DNA of 64,000 nucleotides from CADEEN01 sp040384625 (GCA_040384625.1 JAZKIW010000108.1:1-64000); one strand, 5' to 3'. Shown: positions 32,543 through 43,413, counted from the stretch's first letter. Made by a program: numbers and translations. Notes: generated from the letters alone by a model not told the origin.

Positions 32543-34915
32543 ATGCCTGAGACCCTTTCGCCCGACCTCCTGCAGCGGATGCATGCTTGGTGGCGCGCCG
32601 CGAACTACTTGTCGGTCGGGCAGATCTACCTGCAGGACAACCCGCTGCTCGACACGCCGCTGACGCTGGACCATGTCAAGCGGCGCCTGCTCGGGCATTG
32701 GGGCACCACGCCGGGCCTGAACATGATCTATGTGCACCTGAACCGGCTGATCACTGACCACGGCCTCGACATGCTGCTGGTCGTAGGCCCCGGCCACGGC
32801 GGGCCCGGCATCGTCGCAAACACCTACCTCGAAGGTTCGTACACCGAGCACTACCCGGCCATCGAACGCGACCGCAGCGGCATGCGGCGGCTGTTTCGCC
32901 AGTTCTCCTGGCCAGGCGGCATACCGAGCCACGTGGCGCCGGAAACGCCGGGCTCGATCCACGAAGGGGGTGAGCTCGGCTACTCCCTGGCGCACGCGTA
33001 TGGCGCGGCCTTCGACAACCCGGAGCTTATCGTCGCCTGCATCGTCGGAGACGGCGAAGCCGAGACCGGGCCACTGGCTGCGAGCTGGCACTCCAACAAG
33101 TTTCTGAACCCGGCACGCGACGGCGCGGTGCTGCCGATCCTGCACCTCAACGGCTACAAGATTGCCAACCCGACCGTGCTCGCGCGCATCGGCCGGGCCG
33201 CACTGTTCGACCTGATGCATGCGCAGGGCTACGAGCCGCATTTCGTCGAGGGCGACGACCCGGCCCTGGTCCATCAATGCCTGGCCGGCACGCTGGACAA
33301 GGCGCTGGCGCGCATCCGGCGTATCCAGGAGGAAGCACGCCAGCCCGATGCGCTGCGCCCGACTGAGCAGGCGCCGCGTTGGCCGATGATCATTCTGAAC
33401 ACGCCCAAGGGCTGGACCGGACCGAAGCTCGTCGACGGGCGGGCGGTCGAGGGTCACTGGCGCTCGCACCAGGTGCCGATCGCCAGGTTCACGCGGCCCG
33501 AACACCTGCAGCAACTCGACGCCTGGCTGCGCAGCTACCGGCCGCAGGAGCTGTTCGACGAGGCCGGCAGGTTCCGCGACGAGTTCGCATCACTTGCGCC
33601 GACGGGGCAGCGGCGCATGGGCTTCAATCCGCACGCCAACGGGGGGAACTTGCTGCAGCCCTTGACGATGCCGCACCTGCATGAGCACGCGGTCGCCGTG
33701 CCCACGCCGGGCAGCAGCGAGGCGGAAGCGACGCGGGTGCTCGGCGCCTTCCTGCGCGAAGTGATGCGGCTCAACCTGGCCGCTGCCAACTTCCGCCTGT
33801 TCGGCCCCGACGAGACGGCATCGAACCGGCTCGACGCGGTGTACGAGGTGTCGGGCAAAGCCTGGATGGCCGAGATCGTCGAGACCGACACCGACCTGCG
33901 AATGGATGGCCGGGTGATGGAGGTGCTGAGCGAGCACTTGTGCGAAGGCTGGCTCGAGGGCTACCTGCTGACCGGCCGGCACGGTCTGTTCTCGTGCTAT
34001 GAGGCCTTCATCCACATCGTCGACTCGATGGTCAGCCAGCACGCGAAGTGGCTCAACACCAGCCGCAAGCTGCCCTGGCGCGCACCGATTGCATCGCTCA
34101 ACATCCTGCTCACCTCGCATGTCTGGCGCCAGGACCACAACGGCCTGTCGCACCAGGATCCGGGCTTCATCGACCACGTGGCGAACAAGAAGTCGGATGT
34201 CGTGCGCATCTACCTGCCGCCCGATGCCAACTGCCTGCTGTCGGTCACCGACCACTGCCTGCGCAGCCGCCACTACATCAACGTGATCATCTCCGGCAAG
34301 CAGCCGGCGTGGCAGTGGCTGAGCATGGAGTCCGCCCAGCGCCACTGCATGTCCGGCGCCGGCAGCTGGGCCTGGGCCAGCAACGACGCGGGCGATCCCG
34401 ACGTCGTGATGGCTTGCGCCGGCGACGTGCCGACGCTGGAGACTCTAGCAGCGGTGATGCTGCTGCGTGAGGCCGTGCCCGACATCCGCATCCGCGTCGT
34501 CAACGTGGTCGACCTGATGGTGCTGCAGCCCTCGTCGGATCACCCGCATGGCCTGGACGACCGCGACTTCGACGATCTCTTCAGCACCGACAGGCCGGTG
34601 ATCTTTGCCTTCCACGGCTACCCGGCCCTGGTGCACAAGCTGTGCTACCGCAGGCGCAATCACGCCAACATCCACGTGCGCGGCTTCCAGGAAGAGGGCA
34701 CGACGACCACGCCGTTCGACATGGTGGTGATGAACAAGCTCGACCGCTACCACCTCGCGCTCGATGCCGTCCGGCGCATCCCGCGCTTGGCTGGGCAGGT
34801 GCCAGCCGCCACGGCGCGCTACTGGACCAGCATCGAACGCCACAAGCTCTACATCGCCGAGCATGGCGAGGACCTGCCCGAGGTGCGCGACTGGCGCTGG
34901 CAGGGCCGGCCATGA
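32543..34915 (+). CDS. xfp: Xylulose-5-phosphate/fructose-6-phosphate phosphoketolase
   Basis: 790 residues from the ATG at 32543 (an ATG at 32522 adds seven residues). The thiamine-diphosphate motif GDGEAETGPLAASWHSNKFL (residues 169-188), the GPGHGGPG stretch, WPGGIPSHVAPETPGSIHEG and the C-terminal FQEEGTTTTPFDMVVMN match the family. The enzyme splits xylulose-5-P or fructose-6-P with phosphate into acetyl phosphate plus glyceraldehyde-3-P or erythrose-4-P. Its stop overlaps the acetate kinase start (ATGA), so acetyl phosphate can be converted to acetate and ATP in the same operon. Confidence 0.95.
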   Translation: MPETLSPDLLQRMHAWWRAANYLSVGQIYLQDNPLLDTPLTLDHVKRRLLGHWGTTPGLNMIYVHLNRLITDHGLDMLLVVGPGHGGPGIVANTYLEGSYTEHYPAIERDRSGMRRLFRQFSWPGGIPSHVAPETPGSIHEGGELGYSLAHAYGAAFDNPELIVACIVGDGEAETGPLAASWHSNKFLNPARDGAVLPILHLNGYKIANPTVLARIGRAALFDLMHAQGYEPHFVEGDDPALVHQCLAGTLDKALARIRRIQEEARQPDALRPTEQAPRWPMIILNTPKGWTGPKLVDGRAVEGHWRSHQVPIARFTRPEHLQQLDAWLRSYRPQELFDEAGRFRDEFASLAPTGQRRMGFNPHANGGNLLQPLTMPHLHEHAVAVPTPGSSEAEATRVLGAFLREVMRLNLAAANFRLFGPDETASNRLDAVYEVSGKAWMAEIVETDTDLRMDGRVMEVLSEHLCEGWLEGYLLTGRHGLFSCYEAFIHIVDSMVSQHAKWLNTSRKLPWRAPIASLNILLTSHVWRQDHNGLSHQDPGFIDHVANKKSDVVRIYLPPDANCLLSVTDHCLRSRHYINVIISGKQPAWQWLSMESAQRHCMSGAGSWAWASNDAGDPDVVMACAGDVPTLETLAAVMLLREAVPDIRIRVVNVVDLMVLQPSSDHPHGLDDRDFDDLFSTDRPVIFAFHGYPALVHKLCYRRRNHANIHVRGFQEEGTTTTPFDMVVMNKLDRYHLALDAVRRIPRLAGQVPAATARYWTSIERHKLYIAEHGEDLPEVRDWRWQGRP

Positions 34916-36018
34916 TCGTTCTGGCCCTCAACAGTGGCTCGTCGTCGCTCAAGTTCGGCCTGTACCGCGTCGGAAGACCGGTGCAGCCCGACAGCCTGCT
35001 CATCGGCCACATCGACACGATCGACGATATCTCCGCACGGCTGGCGCAAGGCGAACTGCCGAGGCCGCAGGCCATAGGCCACCGTGTCGTGCACGGCGGA
35101 CCCGGTCTGCGCCGGCACTGCGTCATCGACGATGCCGTGCTGCAGCAGATCGAAGGCGCGGCCGCCTTCGCGCCGCTGCACACACCCGCAGCGCTGGCGC
35201 TGATCCGTCGCAGCCGCACGATGTACCCCGGCCTGCCCCAGGTGGCCTGCTTCGACACTGCCTTCCACGCCACGCTGCCCGATGCAGCGCGGATCCTGCC
35301 CGTCCCGAAAGCGCTTCAGGCGCAGGGCATCCAGCGCTACGGGTTCCATGGCCTGTCGTGCGAGTCGATCGTGCAGCGCCTGGCGCGCGAGCTGCCGCAC
35401 GGCCTGCCGGATCGCGTGCTCATCGCCCACCTCGGCAACGGTGGCAGCGTGACGGCCGTGCGAGCGGGTTTATCTGTCGACACCAGCATGGGCCTGACGC
35501 CGAGTGGCGGCGTGATCATGGGCAGCCGAAGCGGCGACCTCGATCCCGGCCTGCTGATTCATCTACTGCGCGAGCAAGACTTCGACGTCGAGAAACTCGA
35601 GTCTTTGGTTGACCGGCAGTCGGGCCTGCTGGGTATTTCAGGCCTGAGCAGCGACATGCGGCGCCTGCGTCAGGCGGCAGTGACCGACGGCGATGCGCGC
35701 CTGGCGGTGCGCATGTTCTGCATTGCTGCGGCCAAGCAGCTGGCGGCCATGATCACTGTGCTGGAGGGCGTCGACCTGATCGTGTTCAGTGGTGGCATCG
35801 GCGAGAACGACGCCGAGGCGCGGGCCGACATCTGTACCGGCCTTGCGTGGCTGGGCATCCGACTCGACCCCGAGGCGAACCGGCGCGGCAACGGTGCCAT
35901 TAATAGATTGATCAGCGACGCAGGGTCGCGCTGCGCGGTGCGCGTGGTAGCGTCTCAGGAAGACGCGCAGATCGCCCGCCACACGCGCCGCCTGCTGGAG
36001 CCATTCAACAGCGATTGA
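34912..36018 (+). CDS. ackA: Acetate kinase
   Basis: 368 residues, slightly shorter than typical AckA (about 400). Conserved parts include VLALNSGSSSLKFGLY at the N-terminus, GHRVVHGG, FDTAFHATLPDAARILPVPK, RYGFHGLS, HLGNGGSVTAV, DTSMGLTPSGGVIMGSRSGD and FSGGIGEND, which cover phosphate, acetate and ADP-binding residues. It makes ATP and acetate from acetyl phosphate. One variation from E. coli is APLHTPAA where APLHNPA is common. Start codon shared with the phosphoketolase stop; its end overlaps the convergent DUF1203 gene by 14 bases. Confidence 0.93.
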   Translation: MIVLALNSGSSSLKFGLYRVGRPVQPDSLLIGHIDTIDDISARLAQGELPRPQAIGHRVVHGGPGLRRHCVIDDAVLQQIEGAAAFAPLHTPAALALIRRSRTMYPGLPQVACFDTAFHATLPDAARILPVPKALQAQGIQRYGFHGLSCESIVQRLARELPHGLPDRVLIAHLGNGGSVTAVRAGLSVDTSMGLTPSGGVIMGSRSGDLDPGLLIHLLREQDFDVEKLESLVDRQSGLLGISGLSSDMRRLRQAAVTDGDARLAVRMFCIAAAKQLAAMITVLEGVDLIVFSGGIGENDAEARADICTGLAWLGIRLDPEANRRGNGAINRLISDAGSRCAVRVVASQEDAQIARHTRRLLEPFNSD

Positions 36019-36475
36019 CCTGGCAAGAAAAGCAGCCGCACTTGGCGTTATGCAGTTGCAGGTATGCGACCCGGCTGTCGTCGAAGCAGCGATCGATCTC
36101 GGCCTTGACTGCAGGGCCCTCGCACACCGCTGCATCGACCATCATGCCCTGGGCGTCGTAGGCCCGCACCGAGATCAAGCGGCGGGTCACATAAGGCGGG
36201 ATGTGCCCCGCCGGCATTCGCTGTTGCGTGACATCGCGGCGAACGAAGATCGGGCCGGCGCTGCGGTACGGCGAGGGCACCGTGTGGTGCTCGTAAGGCA
36301 GCAGCAACAGCTCGTCGCCGACCTCGGCGTCCTCCAGGCTGACGCGACATGGAAAGCCCGGACTCTCGGTGGCGATGCGGCGAACGGCGCCGAGCGCCGC
36401 CAGTTGCTCGTCCGTCAGGTTGAAGAGGCGCTCGAACGGCCCTGGGTCGATGCCGACGATCTGGAAGGCGTGCAT
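36005..36475 (-). CDS. DUF1203 protein
   Basis: 156 residues from the ATG at 36475. Features include FQIVGIDPGPFERLFNLTDE, CRVSLEDAEVGDELLLLPYE, IFVRRDVTQQRMPAGHIPPY and a C-terminal CGCFSCQVNRC cysteine cluster that could hold a metal or disulfides. DUF1203 is a family of unknown function with no established chemistry. It stands between the convergent ackA gene and the Rieske gene, which is upstream on the same strand with a 112-base gap. Confidence 0.75.
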   Translation of the reverse strand: MHAFQIVGIDPGPFERLFNLTDEQLAALGAVRRIATESPGFPCRVSLEDAEVGDELLLLPYEHHTVPSPYRSAGPIFVRRDVTQQRMPAGHIPPYVTRRLISVRAYDAQGMMVDAAVCEGPAVKAEIDRCFDDSRVAYLQLHNAKCGCFSCQVNRC

Positions 36476-36587
36476 GGTGAGGCCTTGGAAGTTTCGATGC
36501 AGCGATGATCCCTCGCAGGCTGCGCCCGGCTGGCCGTTTCCGGACATCGAATTGAGCAGCGCGCTCAGGCGGGTCTTTTCGCGAAGA

Positions 36588-37634
36588 TCAGTCGTCGTTC
36601 AGGTGCTGCACCAACAGCCGGTGGAACTGGTGCACGCCACGCTCATGCTGCGGCGAATAGCGGCCGCCACGGTACTGCCGCGAGCGGATCCCGCGCTGCA
36701 CCGATTGCACGGCGGCTTCGTCTTCGAACTCGACCTGATCGAGTGCCGCGCCGGCGCCCTGGCCCAGCAGGTCGGGCCGGGCCACGTAGGCGCGGAATGA
36801 GACCCGCGTGCGGCCCGGTGCAAGGGGCTGCACCAGGTTGATCGACAGGCCCCACGGATAGAAATTGAGCATGAGGTTCGGAAACAGCCAGAAGTAGTGC
36901 GCCACCACTCGGCCCTGCTCGTCCAGCCCGAGCTGCAGGTTGCCGTGCGGATGGAACTCGTAGCGGTAGCGCTTCCAGTCCAGCGCGGTCATCAGGCCCG
37001 GATGCAGGAAGGGGATGTGCAGGCCTTCGAGGTAGTTCTCGACATACAACGCCCAATGCGCGTCGAAGCTGAAGTCGCGGTCGCGCGAGGGATCGTGCAC
37101 GAAGGTCTGCAAGGCCAGTTCGGGCAGGTGGTCGCGAATCGGCGCGAGCAGCTCATCGAGCGGGACCAGCGGGTCGAGCGCCGCGAAGCCGTGCCCGCCG
37201 AACTCGCCGAAGGGCAGACTGCGCAAGTGATCGTCCGGCCCAGGAAAGTCGACGGCGCCCTCGAAGCCCGGCATGAAGGTCATGCGCCCGTCCAGATCGA
37301 AGCGCCGCGAGTGGTAGGGGCACCGGATGTTGTCGTTGCGGCAGGGCGCATCGACGAGCAGATGGCCGCGGTGCGTGCACACGTTGGGCAGGCAGCGCAG
37401 CGTGCCGCCGGCATCGCGCGCGAGCAGCAGGGGTTCGTCGAGCAGGCCCGGTCCGAGCACGCGCGGTGCGAGCGAGCCGGGCTTGCCCACGTCGGCCAGG
37501 TCGCCGATCCACTGCCAGGTACGCGCGAAGACGCGCTCGCGCACCGCAGCGTAGATGCCGTCATCGAGGTAGAAGCGCGCATCGAGCGTGCGAGCACGCT
37601 CGATCGCGGCCTCGGGCATCGCCAGCGGCGTCAT
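36588..37634 (-). CDS. Rieske-type aromatic ring-hydroxylating oxygenase alpha subunit
   Basis: 348 residues. The Rieske [2Fe-2S] site is CTHRGH (Cys86, His88) and CPYHSRRFDLDG (Cys105, His108). The mononuclear iron region is VENYLEGLHIPFLHPGL with His206 and His211; the bridging acidic residue is Glu203, where Asp is common. Class members oxygenate aromatics or demethylate quaternary amines such as stachydrine or choline. The gene lies 25 bases downstream of a peptide-type binding protein gene, in the same run, so its substrate may be the compound imported by that system. A reductase gene is not adjacent. Confidence 0.9.
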   Translation of the reverse strand: MTPLAMPEAAIERARTLDARFYLDDGIYAAVRERVFARTWQWIGDLADVGKPGSLAPRVLGPGLLDEPLLLARDAGGTLRCLPNVCTHRGHLLVDAPCRNDNIRCPYHSRRFDLDGRMTFMPGFEGAVDFPGPDDHLRSLPFGEFGGHGFAALDPLVPLDELLAPIRDHLPELALQTFVHDPSRDRDFSFDAHWALYVENYLEGLHIPFLHPGLMTALDWKRYRYEFHPHGNLQLGLDEQGRVVAHYFWLFPNLMLNFYPWGLSINLVQPLAPGRTRVSFRAYVARPDLLGQGAGAALDQVEFEDEAAVQSVQRGIRSRQYRGGRYSPQHERGVHQFHRLLVQHLNDD

Positions 37635-37659
37635 CGGCGCGCCGCCTCGCTGCCCGCAC

Positions 37660-39273
37660 TCACTCCTTGATGTCGACGCCGTAGAAGCTGTGGCGGCCGA
37701 AGGGGCTCAGCTTGTAGTCGATGACTTCCTTGCGCACCGGCTTCAACTGAACCGCGTGGGCGATCGTGAACCAGGGCGTCTGCTCCTTGAAGATGACCTG
37801 GGCGTCGCTGTACAGCTTGGTGCGCTCGGCCTGGTTGCTGACGGTCTTGGCTTTCACCACCAGATCGTCGAAGGGCTTGTGGCAGAACTTGGCGACGTTG
37901 CTGCCGCTGGCGCTCTGCGCCGAGGCGCAGCCGAGCAAGGTGTGCAGGAAGTTGTCGGGGTCGCCGTTATCGCCGGTCCAGCCCAGCATGCCCATCTGGT
38001 GTTCGCCGGCCTGCATGCGCTTGCGGTATTCGCCCCACTCGAAGGTCTTGATCTCGGCCTTGACGCCGATCTTGGCCAGGTCGGCCTGCATCAGCTCGGC
38101 GATGCGCTTGGCATTCGGGTTGTACGGGCGCTGCACCGGCATGGCCCAGAGGTCGGTCGTGAGGTTGGGCACGCCGGCCGCGGCGAGCAGCTTCTTGGCG
38201 CCTTCGGGATCGTAGACATCGTCCTTGATCGCATCGTTGTACGACCACATCGAGGGCGGGATCGGATTCTTCGCCGCCACACCGGTGCCGAGGTACACGC
38301 CGTCGATGATCGCCTTCTTGTTGATGGCCATGCTGATGGCCTTGCGCACGCGCACATCGTCGAAGGGCTTCTTCGTCGTGTTGAACGCCAGGTAGCCGAC
38401 GTTCAGGCCGGCCTGCTCGAGCACCGTCACGTTCGGGTCCTTGCGGATCGCGTCGAGGTCGGCCGGGTTGGGGTAGGGCATCACATGGCACTCGCCCTTC
38501 TGCAGCTTGGCCCAACGCACAGAGGCGTCGGGCGTGATCGAGAACACCAGGTCGTCGATCTTGGCCTTGCCGCCCCAGAACTCGGGGAAGGCCTTGTAGC
38601 GGATCACGGCGTCCTTCTGGTACTGCACCAGGAAGAAGGGTCCGGTGCCGATCGGCTCCTGGTCGGTCTTCTCGGGCGTGCCGGCCTTGAGCATCGCGTC
38701 GGCGTATTCCTTGCTCTGCACGCCGGCGTACTCCATCGCCAGGTTCGACAAGAAGGGCGCCTCGGGCCGCTCGAGCACGAATTTGACGGTGTAGTCGTCG
38801 ACCTTGGTCAGCGACTTGATCAACTTGGGCATGCCCATGTCGTTGAAGTACGAGTGGTTCGGGCTGGTGACCTTGAAGTACGGGTGCTCTTCCTTCCATT
38901 GCCGCTCGATCGCGAAGATCACGTCGTCGGCATTGAAGTCGCGCGTCGGCTTGTAGCCCCGGTTCGAATGCCACTTCACGCCCTTGCGCAGGAAGAAGGT
39001 GTATTCGAGGCCGTTCGGCGAAATCGTCCAGCGCTCGGCAAGGCCGGGCACGACCTTGGTGGTGCCGCGTTCGAAGTCGACGATGCGGCTGTAGATCTGG
39101 CTGTTGGCGTCGAACGAGGTACCGGTCGTGTTGATGCCGGGGTAGAAGTTTTCCGGGCTGCCTTCGGAGCAGAAGACCAGCGTCTTGGCGGAGACGGCGC
39201 TGGCGCCGATGGCGAGGACGGTGGCCGCGGCCAAGGCCAGGGCACGGGGTCGTGTGGTGCGGATGCGATTCAT
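37660..39273 (-). CDS. Peptide/nickel-type ABC extracellular solute-binding protein (family 5)
   Basis: 537 residues from the ATG at 39273, preceded by AGGAG. A Sec signal peptide (RALALAAATVLAIGASAVSA) precedes a DppA-like two-lobe fold: TLVFCSEGSPENFYPGINTT, WTISPNGLEYTFFLRKGVKW, the IGTGPFFLVQYQKD region and YLAFNTTKKPFDDVRVRKAI. A Cys pair near GCASAQSASG and AKFCHKP matches the disulfide seen in dipeptide-binding proteins. It feeds the DppBCDF-like permease and ATPase genes upstream (39376-43316). Ligand: dipeptides or related compounds, inferred. Confidence 0.9.
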   Translation of the reverse strand: MNRIRTTRPRALALAAATVLAIGASAVSAKTLVFCSEGSPENFYPGINTTGTSFDANSQIYSRIVDFERGTTKVVPGLAERWTISPNGLEYTFFLRKGVKWHSNRGYKPTRDFNADDVIFAIERQWKEEHPYFKVTSPNHSYFNDMGMPKLIKSLTKVDDYTVKFVLERPEAPFLSNLAMEYAGVQSKEYADAMLKAGTPEKTDQEPIGTGPFFLVQYQKDAVIRYKAFPEFWGGKAKIDDLVFSITPDASVRWAKLQKGECHVMPYPNPADLDAIRKDPNVTVLEQAGLNVGYLAFNTTKKPFDDVRVRKAISMAINKKAIIDGVYLGTGVAAKNPIPPSMWSYNDAIKDDVYDPEGAKKLLAAAGVPNLTTDLWAMPVQRPYNPNAKRIAELMQADLAKIGVKAEIKTFEWGEYRKRMQAGEHQMGMLGWTGDNGDPDNFLHTLLGCASAQSASGSNVAKFCHKPFDDLVVKAKTVSNQAERTKLYSDAQVIFKEQTPWFTIAHAVQLKPVRKEVIDYKLSPFGRHSFYGVDIKE

Positions 39274-39375
39274 GGAGCGACTCCTGGGATGGTCAGCGAT
39301 AGAGGGCGCATCGTACCCGCGCCGCGAGGCCCAGCCGCTCCGCATTCGTACCGAGACGAACGGCTGCGCTGACGC

Positions 39376-40349
<974 letters not shown>

Positions 40350-40353
<4 letters not shown>

Positions 40354-41378
40354 GCCGCAGCGCCGGCCGCGACGGTGGCCAGGCGTCCGTGCAGTTCGAT
40401 GCTTGACTCGCGCTGCGGGTCACCCAGCGGGTGGTGGCAGCGCACCAGGCCCCCTTGCCAATCACGCAGGGCCGGCCGTGTCTCGCGCGAGAGCGCTGTG
40501 GCGTAGGCGCAGCGCGGCGCGAACAGGCAGCCGGCGGGGCGGTCGAACAGCCCGGGCACCACGCCGGGGATGTTGGCCAGGCGCGCGCTGCCATCGCTGC
40601 GCTCGGGCATCGCAGCCATCAACGCCGCGGTGTAGGGGTGCTGCGGCGACTCGAACAGCGCCGCCGCGCTGCGCTGCTCGACCACCTGGCCGGCGTACAT
40701 CACGGCCACCCGTTGCGCCATCTCGGCCACCACGCCCATGTTGTGGGTGATCAGCACCAGGGCCATGCCGCGCTCCTTCTGCAGCGAGCGCAGCAGGTCC
40801 AGGATCTGGGCCTGGATCGTCACGTCCAGTGCGGTGGTCGGCTCGTCGGCGATCAGCAGGCGCGGGTTGCAGGCGATGGCCATCGCGATCATCACGCGCT
40901 GGTTCATGCCGCCCGACATCTGGTGCGGGAAGTCCTTCAGTCGGCTCGAGGCCGCAGGGATGCCCACCTGCTCGAGCAGTTCGGTGGCGCGCTTTTGTGC
41001 GCTGCGTCGGTCGAGGCCTTCGTGGATGCGCAGGGTCTCGCTGAGCTGAAAGCCGATCGTGAAGCAGGGGTTCAGGCTGGTGGTCGGATCCTGGAAGATC
41101 ATCGCCACGTCCTTACCGGTCAGGGCACGGCGCTCGCGCGCTGACAGGGACATGAGGTCGCGCCCCGCGAAGTGCATGCGCCCGGCGCGCACCCGGCCCG
41201 GAAAGGCCACCAGGCCCATCAGTGCCAGCATGGTCACGCTCTTGCCAGAGCCCGATTCGCCGACGATGCCCAGCACCTCGCCCTCATCGAGCGACAGTGA
41301 CACGCCTTGGACGGCATGCATCGTCGCGCCTTGCAGGGCGAATTCGACATGGAGGTCTTCGACTTCGAGGAGAGGCAT
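40350..41378 (-). CDS. Dipeptide-type ABC transporter ATP-binding protein (DppD/OppD-like)
   Basis: 342 residues. The N-terminus PLLEVEDLHVEFALQGATMH precedes Walker A GESGSGKSVTMLAL, Q-loop FQDPTTSLNPCFTIG, signature MSGGMNQRVMIAMAIA and Walker B LLIADEPTTALDVT. The C-terminus has the conserved GCLFAPRCAYA motif with paired cysteines. Energising subunit of the same importer; six bases from the permease gene upstream and overlapping the DppF-like gene downstream. Confidence 0.93.
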
Positions 41379-41384
41379 CTCGGG

Positions 41385-42305
41385 CTAGCGTTTGAGCTTC
41401 GGGTCGAGTGTGTCGCGCAGTCCGTCACCGAGCAGGTTGAAGGCCAACACGGTGATCAGGATCATCAGCCCCGGGAACGTGACGACCCACCAAGCGCGCA
41501 GCACAAACTCGCGCGCGTCGGCGAGCATCGTGCCCCACTCGGCGGCAGGCGGCTGGGCGCCCAGGCCGAGAAAGCCGAGTGCGGCGGCGTCGAGGATGGC
41601 CGTCGACACGCCGAGCGAGGCCTGCACAATCAACGGCGCCGCGCAATTCGGCAGCACCTCGGCGAACATCAGGCGCAGGCGGCCGGCGCCGGCGACACGG
41701 GCGGCGGTGACGTAGTCCTTCGAGGTTTCGGTGATCACCGCGGCCCGGGTGATGCGCACGTAGTGGGGCAGCACCACCACGGCGACGGCCAGCATCGCGT
41801 TCATCATGCCGGGGCCGAGGATGGCCACGATGACGATCGCCAGCAGCAGGCTGGGCAGGGTCAGGATGATATCCATCGCCCTCATGATCACGATGTCGAG
41901 CGCGCCGCGCGCGAAGCCCGCCACCAGACCGAGCACGATGCCGGTGACGATCGACACCGCGACGACGGCGATGCCGATCACCAGCGACAGCCGTGCTCCG
42001 TGGATCAGGCGCGACAGCAGGTCGCGGCCGATCGCATCGGTGCCTAGCCAGTAGGCCGACGAGCCGCCGGCCTGCCAGGCGGGCGGGCGCAGGAAGGCGG
42101 TGTTGTTGGTCAGGTCGGGCGGGTAGGGCGCGATCCAGGGCGCGAAGGCTGCCAGCAGCAGCACGGAGATCACGATCGCCAGGCCGGCCACCGCGCCGTG
42201 GTTGGCGCTGAAGTGGATCCAGAAGCTGCGCCACGGGCCCGGGGGGCGGCGCGTCTCGGCGCCGTCGGAGGCGGCGCTGGGCAGGGGAGTGGTCGTGGCC
42301 GACAT
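41385..42305 (-). CDS. Dipeptide-type ABC transporter permease (DppC/OppC-like)
   Basis: 306 residues, six predicted helices. The N-terminal HFSANHGAVAGLAIVISVLL and the WLGTDAIGRDLLSRLIHGAR region are typical of OppC/DppC permeases, and the cytoplasmic EAA-type loop reads TAARVAGAGRLRLMFAEVLP. The extended periplasmic stretch TNNTAFLRPPAWQAGGSSAY is normal for the family. Three bases separate it from the DppB-like gene. Confidence 0.93.
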   Translation of the reverse strand: MSATTTPLPSAASDGAETRRPPGPWRSFWIHFSANHGAVAGLAIVISVLLLAAFAPWIAPYPPDLTNNTAFLRPPAWQAGGSSAYWLGTDAIGRDLLSRLIHGARLSLVIGIAVVAVSIVTGIVLGLVAGFARGALDIVIMRAMDIILTLPSLLLAIVIVAILGPGMMNAMLAVAVVVLPHYVRITRAAVITETSKDYVTAARVAGAGRLRLMFAEVLPNCAAPLIVQASLGVSTAILDAAALGFLGLGAQPPAAEWGTMLADAREFVLRAWWVVTFPGLMILITVLAFNLLGDGLRDTLDPKLKR

Positions 42306-42308
42306 TGA

Positions 42309-43316
42309 TCAATGGCGCGAGATGCGCGGGTTGATGACGCCATAGGTCAGATCGACCAGCAGGTTGACGACCATCACCACGCCGCCGAGCAGCAAGAGGC
42401 CGCCCTGCAGCACCGGGTAGTCGCGCCGCGCGATGGCTTCGATCATCCACTTGCCGACACCGGGCCAGGAGAAGATGGTCTCCGTCAGGATCGCGCCGGT
42501 GAAGAGCACGCTCACCTGCAGCCCGATCACGGTGACCACCGGGATCAGCGCATTGCGGAAGGCATGCAGGGCGACGACGCGCAGGCTCGACAGGCCCTTG
42601 GCGCGCGCGGTGCGGATGTAGTCCTCACCCAGCACCTCCAGCATCGCCGAGCGCGTCATGCGCGCGATCACCGCCAGCGGGTTCGTGCCGAGCACAATGG
42701 TCGGCAGGATCAGGTGCGAGGCGGCCGAGCGCAGCGCGCCCTTCTCGCCCGAGAGCCAGGCATCGATCAGGTGAAAGCCGGTGACGGGCTCGAAGTAGTA
42801 GGCCACCGCGATGCGGCCCGACACCGGGGTCCAGCCCAACTGCACCGAGAACAGCAGGATCAGCAGCAGGCCCCACCAGAAGATCGGCATCGAATAGCCG
42901 GTCAGCGAGCCGACCATCACGCCGTGGTCGAGCACCGAGTTGCGCCTAACCGCGGCCAGCATGCCAGCCGGGATGCCGATGACCAGGGCGAAGACGATCG
43001 CGCAGACAGCGAGTTCGATCGTGGCAGGGAACAGGGCGATGAATTCCTTGACGACCGGAGTCTGCGTGATCATCGACTTGCCCAGGTCGCCGTGCAGCAG
43101 GCGGCCAAGGTAGAGGCCGTACTGCACCAGCAGGGGCCGGTCCAGGCCGTAGTCCTTCATCAGCGCGGCGTGGCGCGCCGGGTCGATGCCGCGCTCGCCG
43201 GCCAGGGTCTCAATCGGGTCGCCCGGCACCAGGCGGATCAGAAAGAAGGCGAGCAGGGTCATGCCGAGAAAGGTCGGCACCACGAGCCCCAGGCGGGTCA
43301 GCACAAAACGCCACAT
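42309..43316 (-). CDS. Dipeptide-type ABC transporter permease (DppB/OppB-like)
   Basis: 335 residues, six predicted helices; the N-terminal VPTFLGMTLLAFFLIRLVPG followed by DPIETLAGERG is the DppB signature, and the EAA loop reads DYIRTARAKGLSSLRVVALH, with HAFRNALIPVVTVIGLQ after it. First gene of the importer operon, divergent from sodC with a 97-base gap that should hold the operon promoter. Confidence 0.93.
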   Translation of the reverse strand: MWRFVLTRLGLVVPTFLGMTLLAFFLIRLVPGDPIETLAGERGIDPARHAALMKDYGLDRPLLVQYGLYLGRLLHGDLGKSMITQTPVVKEFIALFPATIELAVCAIVFALVIGIPAGMLAAVRRNSVLDHGVMVGSLTGYSMPIFWWGLLLILLFSVQLGWTPVSGRIAVAYYFEPVTGFHLIDAWLSGEKGALRSAASHLILPTIVLGTNPLAVIARMTRSAMLEVLGEDYIRTARAKGLSSLRVVALHAFRNALIPVVTVIGLQVSVLFTGAILTETIFSWPGVGKWMIEAIARRDYPVLQGGLLLLGGVVMVVNLLVDLTYGVINPRISRH

Positions 43317-43413
43317 CGCGCGATGCTAACTGGCCGTCGCAGCAACGCCGATAGCGTCGTGCCGGGAACCTGCTTGCCTTAGCATCGGCGCTTCCACAGG
43401 CAGGAGACACACG

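Noticed and set aside
37588..39372. 594-residue plus-strand open frame opposite the peptide-binding protein
   Set aside because: Val/Leu/Arg-rich antisense artefact with no recognisable fold, while the minus strand has a full DppA-like protein with signal peptide and ribosome-binding site.
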